64,000 nt of DNA from Ricinus communis. Taxonomy: Eukaryota; Streptophyta; Magnoliopsida; Malpighiales; Euphorbiaceae. The translations under genes were made by a program, and so were the position numbers. Positions 1-10,719 of the stretch are shown piece after piece (the first letter of the stretch is position 1; each line of letters opens with the position of its first letter). The notes beneath the pieces are model-generated. The model searched no databases and had not been told where the DNA came from. It saw nothing but the letters and a program-made list of their open reading frames with translations. The stretch is from contig NC_063262.1 in NCBI RefSeq assembly GCF_019578655.1, positions 2,859,582-2,923,581 on the forward strand. The letters run 5' to 3'.

Positions 1-2126
1 GCTATTATAAATATATTAGTCGTTTATTTATCCAATACATGATTATTATAAATTTAAATTGATAAATATAATTTATTAAAAATTTTAATATTTAATATTA
101 ATTTATAATATTTTAAAAAATTATAGCACACTAACTATTTTTAACTATTTTTTAATTTTAAAATTTTAAATTTTTATTAGTTTAATAATATGAAAACTAT
201 TTTAAAAATATTTATTAATTAGCTTTAATATTATATAAATTAATACTGTCAAAATAATTAATATTACTATTTTCTAAAAGTAAGAATTTATTATATAATT
301 AAAATATTAATTTATAATTAAATGTAATGTTAAAAATATAAGTTAAGATATTATTTTCTAGAATTAGAAGTGTTATCTAACTAAAAAATTAATTTATTAA
401 TTAATATAAAATTATAATATAATTAATATTTTATTTTTTAAAAAGAATTAGTATCATTATCCGATTATAAAATTATTTATTAGTTAATACAATATTAAAA
501 TATAATTAATATGTTAATTTTTAGAATTAGGATCGGTATCTAATTAGGAATGAAACTTATTAATCAATAAATTGATGGAAAAAACTATAAAATTGCACAT
601 AAGCTAGAATTTAATGTGTCAAAAATAAATACACATGTCAAAATAAATAAATACATATGACAAAACAAAAATTTTATGTGTAAAAAATTAAGCACACATG
701 TCAAAGAAATTTTAAGTCTCATAAATTTTTATATATCTATGGATTTCAAATTCATATCATTTTAGTTAGGACTGGTTTGAATTTGCATAATCCGAGTAGA
801 TTTTAAATTTTGATTTTCTTTAGAGTTTCTTTCATAAATATCACAAAAATATAAAATAATTATAAAAATATCTGTAAAAATTGTTGAAAACAATAATACT
901 TAAAAACGAAATTTTATTTATAAAACCACCTGGTTTGATATTTTAGATGAAAATATATAATTAGATACATTTTAAAATATATAAATATGTTCAATATACT
1001 TTTAACTGATAATGAATCTAAAACATATTAATTTTTATGAAATATGTTGCATTTTGTTTGATTTTGTGATATTAATGATGAATAAAATAAATAAATAAAC
1101 CTAAAAAAAAAGGTAACTTTTTGACTCAAAGATTTGGAGATGTGTTGAGATTATTATATATAAAATATTAGATAAATTGCTACAAGGTAAAAAAAGTATA
1201 TATTCAATATATGTTAAAAATAAAAAATATATGTGTGGTATATTTTTTATGTAAATAAAAGCAAAATGTATATATTTAATAAAAAATAATATACATTAAG
1301 TATATTTTAGGTATTTCAACCCTTTTCAAATAAAATAAAATACAAACTTAAAAGAAATATGAACGACAAAAAATATATATTTACTAAATAATAATATATT
1401 TTAAGTATATAAATTTTTTTAAATGAAACAAAATTCATTTTAATATTTAACATCAAACAATATATGTTTACTAAAATATAATATATATTAGGTATTTGTA
1501 AAGTATCTGAAATCTTTTGAAAAAACAGATTAATAATAAAATTTTCTCTTTTTTCTATTCATGGTAAGAAAATGATTATATTTTTATATGTTATATAGCA
1601 TGATTTCATTAGGACTCCAATGAGTAAAAAGAATATATATTTTTAAATAATAGTTGCATTGATGGGGTGAGGAGGGAAGTCAATTGTAGCTAGAATTTGG
1701 CTATTTTCCCAGTGCTGTGTGTGTATGCGCAGAGTCATAGGCTTCGAGTTTGAAGGAAAAAGAGTGCTGCTGATCGTCATAGGCTGGCTGAAATGGGCTT
1801 ACTTGGGCTTTTTGAACTTCTATTGTCTTTTTGAATTTAGTCTTAAATCTAGATCATGTCACCCTTGACTCTAAAACTAATGAGTCCTGGGCTTTTAGCC
1901 TCTTACAGAAATCTCTTTTTTTTTTTTTTTCTTTCTTTCCGTTGAGAAAAAATAGTAATAATTTCAGCTCAATGATGAATAGATATTTCTTTAAAAATGA
2001 AAGTTATAGTTGAAGTTTCACCAGTTATAAAATCTTAATTGGCATGGTGGTAATGATGCTTTTTGAGTGTTAAAATGGATATTTTAACTGTTAAAAGAAC
2101 AAACTTTCATAATAATATTTTGTCTC
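1..2126. other. AT-rich intergenic region without a recognised gene
   Basis: Apart from the dispersed repeat described separately at about 40-745, this stretch is very AT-rich with many stops in every frame. A 60-codon open frame at 1831-2013 is dominated by a homopolymer T tract translated as phenylalanine and has no recognisable domain. Nothing else is supported. Confidence 0.6.
40..745 (+). repeat. Dispersed AT-rich repeat, copy A
   Basis: This segment aligns colinearly, in the same orientation, with 52130-52785 and, over its right part, with 50765-50965. Shared landmarks include a run reading attaatttataatatttta near the left side, the repeated block tctaattagaaaattaattt in the middle, and a right side with aaaattaagcacacat followed by tctcataaatt. 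Inside the element the middle block recurs several times as an imperfect tandem repeat. No coding potential is visible. The proximity of copy C to a CACTA-type terminus suggests a non-autonomous CACTA origin, but this copy may run past the window edge and its end is not seen. Confidence 0.6.
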
Positions 2127-2428
2127 TCAATATTTTAAAATAGTTACAGTTGAATAAACAGTCAGGGTATTATAATAATACACAGATGAAAAAGGAAAAG
2201 GGTCAAAAGAACCTGGGGGAGTTCCAGTTGTAGCTGGTACTGGAAAGCAGAAGTATAATTAAGGAAAAGTTAATAGACAACAAATTACTAAAAAGATAGC
2301 TTCCCGGGCCATGAAGCTGATTTCTGAAATGGTAAAAATAAGGTAAATCAAATTATCAACTGACCTGTACAAGTGCTTAATCCACCAACAACAAAGAGAG
2401 CAAGTGCTGCCACCACTTGAAAATCCAT
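2127..2428 (-). CDS. Candidate small secreted peptide (two exons, 58 aa)
   Basis: Reading the minus strand, an ATG at 2428 opens a short exon (2428-2365) encoding MDFQVVAALALFVVGG then LSTCT, which looks like a signal peptide: a polar start, a hydrophobic core and small residues near a possible cleavage site. It ends at a good donor (ACAG|GTCAGT). A T-rich acceptor (CTTTCCAG) lies 125 bases further on, and the second exon (2239-2127) continues in frame with a Pro/Thr/Gly-rich stretch (VPATTGTPPGSFDPF), then a Tyr/Thr-rich tail to TGA at 2127-2129. I do not recognise the family. An arabinogalactan-like or other short apoplastic peptide is possible. The call rests on splice sites and the signal peptide only, so it may be chance or only the first exons of a different gene. 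Confidence 0.3.
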
Positions 2429-3176
2429 GGAGGAGAATATATATTCTTTTATTAATTCAACATTAAGATGATCAAAATCAACAGCCCAAACAATTGCAAA
2501 TCATAATGTAAGAGTTTCACCGGGAGCAAGTATGAGAAGGCGCAGGTAAACAACTGCATAGTCTCATATACGCTGAATAAATTAAATTAACTTGCACATA
2601 TCGCCAAAGCTCTAAGACATTTTCTTCCGTTCATTTATTTGTTCAGCGATGGAAGAATAAATCCTGAATTATGTTGTGATATTAAATGGAGAAATAACCT
2701 TGACAAATTAGAGTATGTCAGGTTGGTGGCTGGCGGTGACAAATCACCTGGTAAAATTTGAAAGGTCATGGTCAAATATTAGAAAACCATTGAATCCAGC
2801 AACCATTCCCCATATATATAATATATATTGAATTGAAACATGACATGTAAACTACAGACACCCACAACACAATCCTTAGAGCCACCCTAGTGTCCTTTTT
2901 CTTTGATTTTTCTTACAACCCATATATTGTACCCCATATATAGCAGTGATAATAATAATAATAAAAAGAAAAATTATATGTACTAACTATTCTTACATTA
3001 TGTTATGAAGCCCACCTGACTTGAAATGGTGATGGAGACAATCCAGAACCTAACAATTAATAAATTCAAAAACAAAAAGTCTGATAAGACCAACGAATCC
3101 GATTACAGTCCAAGTCGTATTCAGAAAAGCCGAACGCTAAGAGATTAGAAAGTAAGGCGCTAAAAATGCTGCGGAA

Positions 3177-3193
3177 CACGTGAAAACCACGTG
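3177..3193. promoter_or_regulatory. Pair of G-boxes upstream of the B3 gene
   Basis: Two CACGTG palindromes (3177-3182 and 3188-3193) sit 11 bases apart, about 280 bases before the B3 gene start codon. CACGTG is the core bound by plant bZIP and bHLH factors. Close pairing suggests a functional promoter element of this gene, but binding is inferred only. Confidence 0.45.
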
Positions 3194-3462
3194 CCTCACT
3201 GTAGTTCAAAAAAGGGAAACGCAAGGCCACCGCGACACAAGATCGTGATTCATTTTTCCTTTCTTTGTTTTAACAGTTTAAACGGTAATTTTAAATTACA
3301 CGCCGTTAAAAATTAGAAGTGGTTACTGTAGTAAGTATATAGTAAGCCTGAAAGACTCGCTCATTTTCTCTCTCTTACCAAGCTTATTGTTGTTTTTCTC
3401 CAGGGTTTTCTTTTCCAGGTTTGTTTGGGGTTTCAGGTTAGCTTGGAGAAAAAAAAATTGGT

Positions 3463-6400
3463 ATGGAAGAAACAGTAAAGATGGAAGCAGAAGAGGGAAA
3501 TCTGAACAGAACGACATCATTTGAAGAAGAGAATCTGAAATCTGTACGTGAAGAAGACGTAACCTTAGCTCAATTATCTTTCTCATCTCCTTCAAGTCCG
3601 CCTCGTCCTCTTGCTTCCTTTTCTGCGGTCTGGTTTTTTCTTTCTTTTTCTCTCTGTCTGTCTGTTTCCGTTTCCATTACATTTTCTGCATGTTAGGAGA
3701 AAGAATAGCGAAATGAGAGTTCAGATCTATTTGTTTTTGTTTCTGTTCAATTTGAGATAGTGGTTAATTATGTTCATGCCGGCCAAGCTTGGAATGCATG
3801 ACGTTTTTATTTCCGATTGTTGTGTGCGTCAAAAAACTTAATTAGCTTGTAATTTTGATTCTGGCTTCGATTTCAGGGAATGGAGAGAAGTGAAAAGCGT
3901 GTTAAGGTCAAGAGAAGGTACTCGGATTCCAAAACTAAGCATGTAAGACTTTATTATGCTTATTTAGGTCTTGTTAATTTAAATGCGAGATATGTATTCT
4001 TATATCTAAAAATCTTGATGAATGCAATGCCTGTCAAGCTATTATTAAGCTCCTTACATGCTTATTTCAAAGCATAATGCAGACTGAGACACCATAGTAC
4101 TACTTACTTCACTAATTTTTGATGACATGTTAACTACTTAACTGACCTTGCTTTGTGTCATAAACATTTTCTCATCAATCTTATTTAACAACTAACTCTG
4201 TAGCTCTTAGGTATGCCATGATTCCCTTTTGTTAGTCTCTTTCAGATCATTTTGTCTGCTTGAGCTGGTATGTGAGCTATAAGCTTTATTTATACAAGAA
4301 ATTAGGGATAAATGGATAATGTTGTTATATGATCATATGTGGTTCCGTTCGCCACTAGTTATTTGTTAAATAAGGGTAGTACTTCAATGGTGTTGCTGCT
4401 TAAGTTGTATACTACTGCCATTTTAATGATTTTTTTTTTTTGGAACAGGCAATAACGGGTCATGCAGGGAAGTGTATATGGTGAGTTCAGAATCTGAAAT
4501 GCCCATCTGATGTTCAATTTTTTATGATAATTTTTGGGTTTTAAGATTTGACTTTATTTATGTTTATTCTGTTTCTGTTATTCTGAAGCTGTGGGAAAAG
4601 TAAGCCTGCAATTGATAGATTAACAAATCCCGGAGAAGTTAAGTCAGCTGCCATGATTCGTGCAGAGGAAGTTCAATCAAATCTAGAATCAACATACCCT
4701 AGCTTTGTGAAATCTTTGGTCAGATCACATGTTGGTAGTTGTTTTTGGATGGTAAGACACTGAAATTCCATGAATCTGAGTTAAATGTATATCCATTTGA
4801 TATTTGATTATAATTCTTTTTATTGTTACTCTTATAGGGACTTCCTGGACCATTCTGCAGAGCACACTTACCACGTGAGGACACGGTCGTCTTTTTGGAA
4901 GATGAGTGCGGGAAAGTAATGGGCATGAAATACATTGGGTATAAGACAGGATTGAGTGCTGGTTGGAGGCAGTTTGCCGTTGCACACCAATTGCTTGAGG
5001 GAGATGTGCTGGTCTTTCAGTTAATTGGACCTTGCAAATTTAAGGTGATGATTTGACTTGCCTTTGTTATGTCCCTGTTGACTGTTTTGCAAGCATAGGC
5101 ATTTTTCATTTTCTGTGCAGATATAACGATAAAATAGTTATAGGGAACATACAAATTTCTACGTCATGTCTAAATGACTCCTATGTGCATCAGCATTGTA
5201 AATTTTAAGTTTTGGAGCAAGCTGACATCTTTGGCCATTATTATGGAACTTACTGGAGTGATTGATAATGAATGTGTACAAAAGAATGGGAATAATGTCC
5301 ATTTCTTTCATGTGAATATAATTCTGAATTCGTGAAGTAACTCAATTATGTCAAATTGAGATCAGGTAGTAATAGCGCATGATCTTCAGAAAGGTCCACA
5401 GACTATGATTGGGATAAAATTAAGTCTGTGCATGCTTTCAGTTGATCTGCTACCAGCAATTGGCAAGTGTTTGGTTGTAGAGTCAATAGCATATCACTTA
5501 TAGTCATAGATAAAGTGTCAAGGATAATGTTCTATACAAAGTTCTGCTTTCCGGAGAGAACGTAACATTAGAAGTCATGGGAAAAATATATATATGAAGT
5601 TTTCTGAACCAAATTAATCAAGTGTCTGGGTTAGAGATATCTTGGATAATGTAAAGTAGATGTCGTTCAAGATCATCCAAGAGAGAAACCATTAATCAGA
5701 AGTTGAGTTTAGTAGAGGTCAAAATTCTGTGTGAACGATGATCGCAATTAGCTATAAGGTGGATTGATCCTAGAATGGCATGTATTACATGTCTGAGATT
5801 GGAGAAAAAGGGAGTATATAGTTGAATCCAGATAATATATTGCCCAACTTGACTGGTTTTGTCAGGCTCCTTTGCTTAGCTCGTTTATTTAGGAACAAGC
5901 TAAGCTTGAACTTGACCTCTTTAGTGACTATATGCGGAGCTCAGACTTAGCTTTATTTAAGTATAACAAGCTTGAATTTAGCTCATTTTAAAAAGCTTAA
6001 AAATAAGGTCCAGTGCAGGTCATTAACCTAAACAAACAATCTTTCATCTTGCGAGCTCAACTCATTTGTAGCCCTAGGCAGAGCAATTATTAAACCTTAT
6101 TCCCTTAAACCTGAGTCGAGAGATAATTATTCAATTTGCATAGTTTGGAGATATTCTAAATTTTGTAAAATACATTGAGTGGAAATCATCTAGAAAATGA
6201 GTTGACTAGTTAGGGATTGAGGCTATTAGTACTTTGTTGAAGTGTAATAACAAGCTGCCTCCTTTAGGTTAGTGACCCTGAATATAGACAGAAATATGGC
6301 TAAAAGAATAAGGTATCCTCAAAGAGACTGAATTCAGGCCTTCTCAAATTCATGATTTATTTGCTAGAATCAGTCTCATTTATGATATTATTGAGTCTGT

Positions 6401-8680
6401 ATTACCAAGTATGTATTTATGTTCCTTAAGCCCAATGAATTAGGATGAATAATTGTTACCAAGATGTTGCTCTTAAAAATCTACAAGCTCTGGTATTTCG
6501 GGCTATATTGATGATACAATTTCCCATATATAACAGTATTTTATTTTCATGTGGTGGAACCTGGTTACTTGGGTTTTATTGCTTGCCATCTTGCACAGTT
6601 AATTTTGGCTCTTTCCATTACAACGCTCTGATTTTTTACTCGAGTAATTTGAACCATTTGAATTTTACTGTTCTAAGAGTTGCTGCTAGGCTTCTGTATG
6701 CTTGCTCAATAAACTATGCTGAGACAAGTGGTCTCTGCTACAAGAAGTACCAGATTGGTAATTCTCTTGCATCCAAACTTACCCTTTCACTCCATTTCCA
6801 TGTAGGGAAAATCTGATCCATTTTGTTTGCATACCAGAATTTGCTTACATGAAATGCAACACATTCTAGAGAGGTAGCGTTGAGGGCTGTTAAACATTAA
6901 CTGAACCATTAACCCTTAACGTTGTTTAAATCTAATGTCCCCAGTTAAAAACATCCCATAATAAAATATATTTCACTACCTTGCCTGGAAAAAGATCACC
7001 GTAATCATGCTCAAACACCTGATCCCTTTACAGGGCACGTTACATCATCTGCTGTTTATCTATCAAATAAATCTCAAAGCAATGTCAACAAACAAAAAGT
7101 TTTCCTTGCTATTTAGGGAGTTCCTTCTTGTTAAACCCAGTTCCAAGTACTTAAGTTCCAAATTTAGAAAAAATTTGGAAATTTGACCAAAAGTTATCTG
7201 TAAGGCCTGGGCATGCATGCTAATTGACCTTCTTATGAACAAGCATGAAACGTAGAAGCGATGGTGCATGTGCATTTTATGCTGTAGAATTTAGAATTAT
7301 ATTGGCTACAGTTTTAAAATGTAAGGTTAGTATGGTCGGCGGATTTATTTGCAAATGTTGGTTTGCGAAAGAGCATGTCATGATCCAGTTTCCAAAAAAA
7401 TGTTTGAGAATGAGCATTGCATTGGCTCTTTCCATGCCTGGCCTTCAGCTGGCTAACAAAGCAACAGCTACTGCAAACTGAGTTTTGTTTTGTCTTCTTC
7501 TTTTACCTTATTTGCTTCATTCTATCAAAGTTAGGGAAACGTTTATTTACTCAAGTATGGTCGTCCTAATATCCCCCTTGGCTTGAATCTGGCAGAAAGA
7601 ATGGTGGGGTTGTAGTGGGATGGAGAGAGAGATGTGGAACTCCGCATTGTACCTTTTGTTGTAGCTAAATAAATTGCTTGTCCTTGCCCCATGACAAGGT
7701 ATTTGCTTTCATCTATTTTCCAGGTTTACATAATAAGGGCGAATGATCTGGCTGAAGTGGATGGGGCTCTAGGCCTGCTAACTTTGGATCCTCAAATAAA
7801 ACAGAATGATGCAGGCAAGTTGGTTGATGTCTTTGTCTTGCAAAATTTTCTATCCTGTATGTCTTTATTAACGGATCCATACTGCATTTGGATGCCAAAA
7901 ATTGAAACAATTAAAGATAATGCAGAAATGGCAACGGTAGCTTGTACAAGTGCAAAGAGGAAACGTCCTAGGTCACTTCCATTGGCTGTTGTCCAAAAGA
8001 ACAATAAGAAGTCTAGTCGGTCAAGATTATCAGTTCCCAAGACTGGGCAACTAGCTGAGCAATCCGAAAATGACAGTGAAGAAGTTGGTTCAGAAGTTCT
8101 AGAAGGTTTCAAGTTGTCATTGCCTGCTGTTCAATTTGAAGATGTAAAAAGCTTTGAGAATTTCAACATTCTAGTTGATGGTTTAGTTCTAGATTCTGAA
8201 CTATCTGAAGACATTAGAAGAAAGTACTACAAGCTCTGCTGCAGTCAAAATGCCTTTCTTCATGAAAGTCTTATCAAGGGTATCAATTTTAAGTTGATTG
8301 CAGGAATTATTTCTGAAACTGTTAATATTGCTGATGCCATTAGAGCTTCTAATCTTACCACCTCAAGCGATGAATTTGATACTTGGGACAAGACTCTGAA
8401 TGCCTCAGAACAGTTTGGCATGAAGGTTGGATTTTTACGTGCTAGGTTGAGCCAGCTTGTAAGCCTCGCCTTTGATTCAGAAGGTGCTACAAAGACAAGG
8501 AGGTACATAGAAGCAAGAACTGAGCGAGTGAACACAGAAGACGAGATAAGAAATCTTGAAGCAAAGCTTGAGGAATTGAAAGCCGCTAATGAAAAGTTTG
8601 GTGCTGATATTGAAAGTCTCAAGTTAAAAGCTGAAAGCTATGAGATCAAGTTCCAGGAAGAAGTTCTTGCTCCATGGTGA
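3463..8680 (+). CDS. B3 DNA-binding domain protein (plant B3 superfamily, REM-like/At5g42700-type)
   Basis: Deduced exons: 3463-3627, 3877-3942, 4449-4480, 4589-4751, 4838-5044 and 7724-8680, all with GT-AG junctions that keep frame. The product is 529 residues, or 495 if the internal GC-AG intron at 7815-7916 is removed. Residues 1-75 are acidic, then basic (KRVKVKRRYSDSKTK). The B3 fold lies at about 122-222: YPSFVKSLVRSHV, then FWMGLPGPFCRAHLP, GWRQFAVAHQLLEGDVLVFQ and VYIIRA. It is split between exons 4, 5 and 6. A basic patch (KRKRPRSLPLAVVQKNNKKS) may be a nuclear signal. The C-terminus (about 475-525) is a Glu/Lys-rich coiled coil suited to dimerisation. The protein should be a nuclear DNA-binding regulator; target genes are unknown. 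Start chosen because the first ATG follows a CT-rich leader and leads directly into the spliced frame. Confidence 0.85.
5045..7723 (+). other. Long intron 5 of the B3 gene
   Basis: This 2.7-kb intron interrupts the B3 domain itself, just before the last strands of the fold. It starts GTGATG and ends TTTTCCAG. It contains a 123-codon open frame (6445-6816) without recognisable domain, and a segment around 5870-6000 with repeated AGCTT/AAGCTT and AGCTC motifs, possibly an old repeat. No transposon with clear ends was identified. Confidence 0.6.
7815..7916 (+). other. Candidate GC-AG intron, 102 nt, in frame
   Basis: Inside the last B3-gene exon the sequence GATGCAG|GCAAGT matches the consensus of the minor GC-AG intron class, and 102 bases later TTAAAG|AT gives an acceptor. 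The segment is T-rich like an intron. It encodes a hydrophobic run (VDVFVLQNFLSCMSLL) out of character with the polar sequence on either side. Its length is a multiple of three with no stop, so the reading frame is open whether or not it is spliced; removal joins IKQNDA to DNAEMATV. Confidence 0.55.
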
Positions 8681-9223
8681 TGTATCCTTGTGATGTGCCA
8701 TCAATGTAATTTTTATCTATCGTATGCCTTGTTTTTTCAAATATTCATAATCTTACCTGGTGGCTTGAAAATTTGTGTGGATGAAATGGTATAACTGCTT
8801 GACAATAGTGACAACATTGTAAACATTGTTCTAACATGCTGTAACAATTTGGGATTTAATGTGTGTAGACCATGCAGTAGCATTGTAGGATTTTAAGTGT
8901 GAAGATAATGTTATAACTTTCTTGGACTTTATGCTTAGGACATCATTGCTGTGTAGCTTTGAGAGGAGAATTGTTTAGTGTCTCTCCGTGGCCTGGATTT
9001 TATTTTGTCATCACTAATGAGGATATATCAATGCCAGCAGCATTAGCCTTATTGATGTTTCTATACTAGGTTTTTGATCTTTTTTTATGCTAATTTGACT
9101 TATAAAATTTTATGTATTTACTCTGAATTGTCATTAAAACATAATTCTATAAAAAAGATGTGATGAGATTTAGACATTAAAATTTCACTTTACAAATATT
9201 ATCTTCTAAATTTGATTAAAATA
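8681..9223. other. 3' flank of the B3 gene
   Basis: Contains the likely 3' untranslated region of the B3 gene and AT-rich spacer before the copia element. T-rich stretches and several near-AATAAA motifs occur, but no single polyadenylation signal stands out. No gene is visible. Confidence 0.5.
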
Positions 9224-9489
9224 TAAAGAAAGCTAAGCAAGCTATATGGAATAGTTTGTTAGTTTGTTACGTATTTGTTATTTGTAAGAAAGCTAAGCCA
9301 GTTGTATGGGATAGTTTGTTAGTTTGTTATGTATCTGTTAGTTCCTATCTTTAGATCAGTTCTTTTACTATTGTTCCTTTCGTTCCCTTTTGTAATCTGG
9401 AACTATAAATAAGAGAAAAGCATCTCCTATAGGTTTGCTGTTTTTGTGCTATTAATCAATTTTCTTCTTTCATTTTTTGTTTCTCTTCA
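9224..9489 (+). repeat. 5' LTR of copia-1, with tandem duplication of its first 61 bp
   Basis: The LTR matches 13931-14137 from 9285 onward and ends CTCTTCA just before the primer-binding site. The preceding 61 bases (9224-9284) are a diverged second copy of the LTR start (aaagaaagctaagc ... tagtttgttagtttgtta), absent from the 3' LTR. A TATA-like TATAAATAAG within the LTR is a plausible retroelement promoter. Confidence 0.8.
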
Positions 9490-9501
9490 TGGTATCAGAG
9501 C
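9490..9501 (+). other. Primer-binding site of copia-1
   Basis: TGGTATCAGAGC directly follows the 5' LTR. It is complementary to the 3' end of plant initiator Met-tRNA, the usual primer for copia elements. Confidence 0.9.
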
Positions 9502-9553
9502 AGTTAGCTCGATCCAGATTTTTCTAAAAAAACACTCGAATTCTTAAAACATA

Positions 9554-10510
9554 ATGGCAGAAACAGGAGATTCAATTCCTGCAAATACAATAACCATTGC
9601 TGTTGATTCTTCAAACAGTAGCCAAGAAACAAATCATTCACAAAACAACGATTCATCAGGAATGCATCTTATTTCTATTCTCTTGAATGAAAATAATTAC
9701 ATACCTTGGAATAGATCCATGAAACTAGCTCTTGGAGCTAAAGATAAACTCGGTTACATCAATGGTGAGAATGCAGAACCGGCATCAACTGCTAAGGAAT
9801 ATAAACTGTGGAAAAAAACTGATTGTCTAATAGCTGCTTGGATTTTGAAGTCTATTTCAAAGGAGCATGCAGAGGGATTCATCTATTGCAGCTTTGCTAA
9901 GGATCTATGGGAAGAAATACAAGAAAGGCTTGGAGAGAGTAATGGTCCTCTGGAATATCAAATTCAGCTAGAAATTAACAATCTCAAACAAGGTAATATG
10001 TCTGTGTCTCTCTATTATACCAAATTGAAGAAATTATGGGATGAAATGAGTAGTATGGTGCCTATACCTCACTGTGATTGTACTGGATGCAACTGTGATG
10101 TTATGAAACAAATAAATGTTATGATAAACAGGAGTAGAGTGATGCAATTCCTCATGGGACTTAATGATACTTTTGAACATGTTCGAGGTAATTTATTGTT
10201 GCTAGATCCGTTACCTAGTGTTAATAAGATCTATTCTATGGTCTTAAGGGATGAAAGGCAGAAAATTATTTATAATAGCACTCCTAACAATACAGAAGTT
10301 GCTGCTGCAATGGTTGTGAGGGGTGCTAATTTGAAATATGAAAATATAGAGAACAAAATTAAGAAGGATGTTAATAAGTACTGCACTCATTGCAAGAAGA
10401 ATGACTATTTAAGAGAAGAATGTTTTAAACTAATTGGCTATCCTAACTGAACGAAAGAAAAATTTAATCAGTAAAACAATAAGAAAGGAAATTGGAACAG
10501 AACTCAAAAC
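9554..10510 (+). pseudogene. copia-1 gag (UBN2/gag-polypeptide type), interrupted
   Basis: The reading frame from 9554 encodes a copia-type Gag capsid region: LLNENNYIPWNRSMKLAL near residue 43 is the conserved N-terminal motif, and about residues 90-230 form the UBN2-like domain. The zinc knuckle near the end reads CTHCKKNDYLREEC, where the expected histidine is tyrosine, so metal binding is probably lost. A TGA at 10448-10450, in the place where relatives have tryptophan after GYPN, ends the frame. Coding continues in the same frame to another stop near 10714. Confidence 0.8.
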
Positions 10511-10719
10511 AGATTTGCTGCTCAAATTAGTGTGCCAGAAGCTGACAATCCTTTTGAGGAAGAAAGTACCAATTCTACTTCCAACAATCCTGAACTCAGC
10601 AATATGATATATAATATGGTGCAACAAGAAATACAGAAGATGCTGAAGGGCAAGAATACCATTGAAGCAAATTTTGCTAGTGCCATTGATTATGCAGGTA
10701 ATATTTTATCTTAAGTTTT

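Noticed and set aside
6445..6816. 123-codon open frame in the B3 gene's long intron
   Set aside because: No domain, no signal of coding composition, and it lies wholly within an intron whose splice sites preserve the B3 domain.
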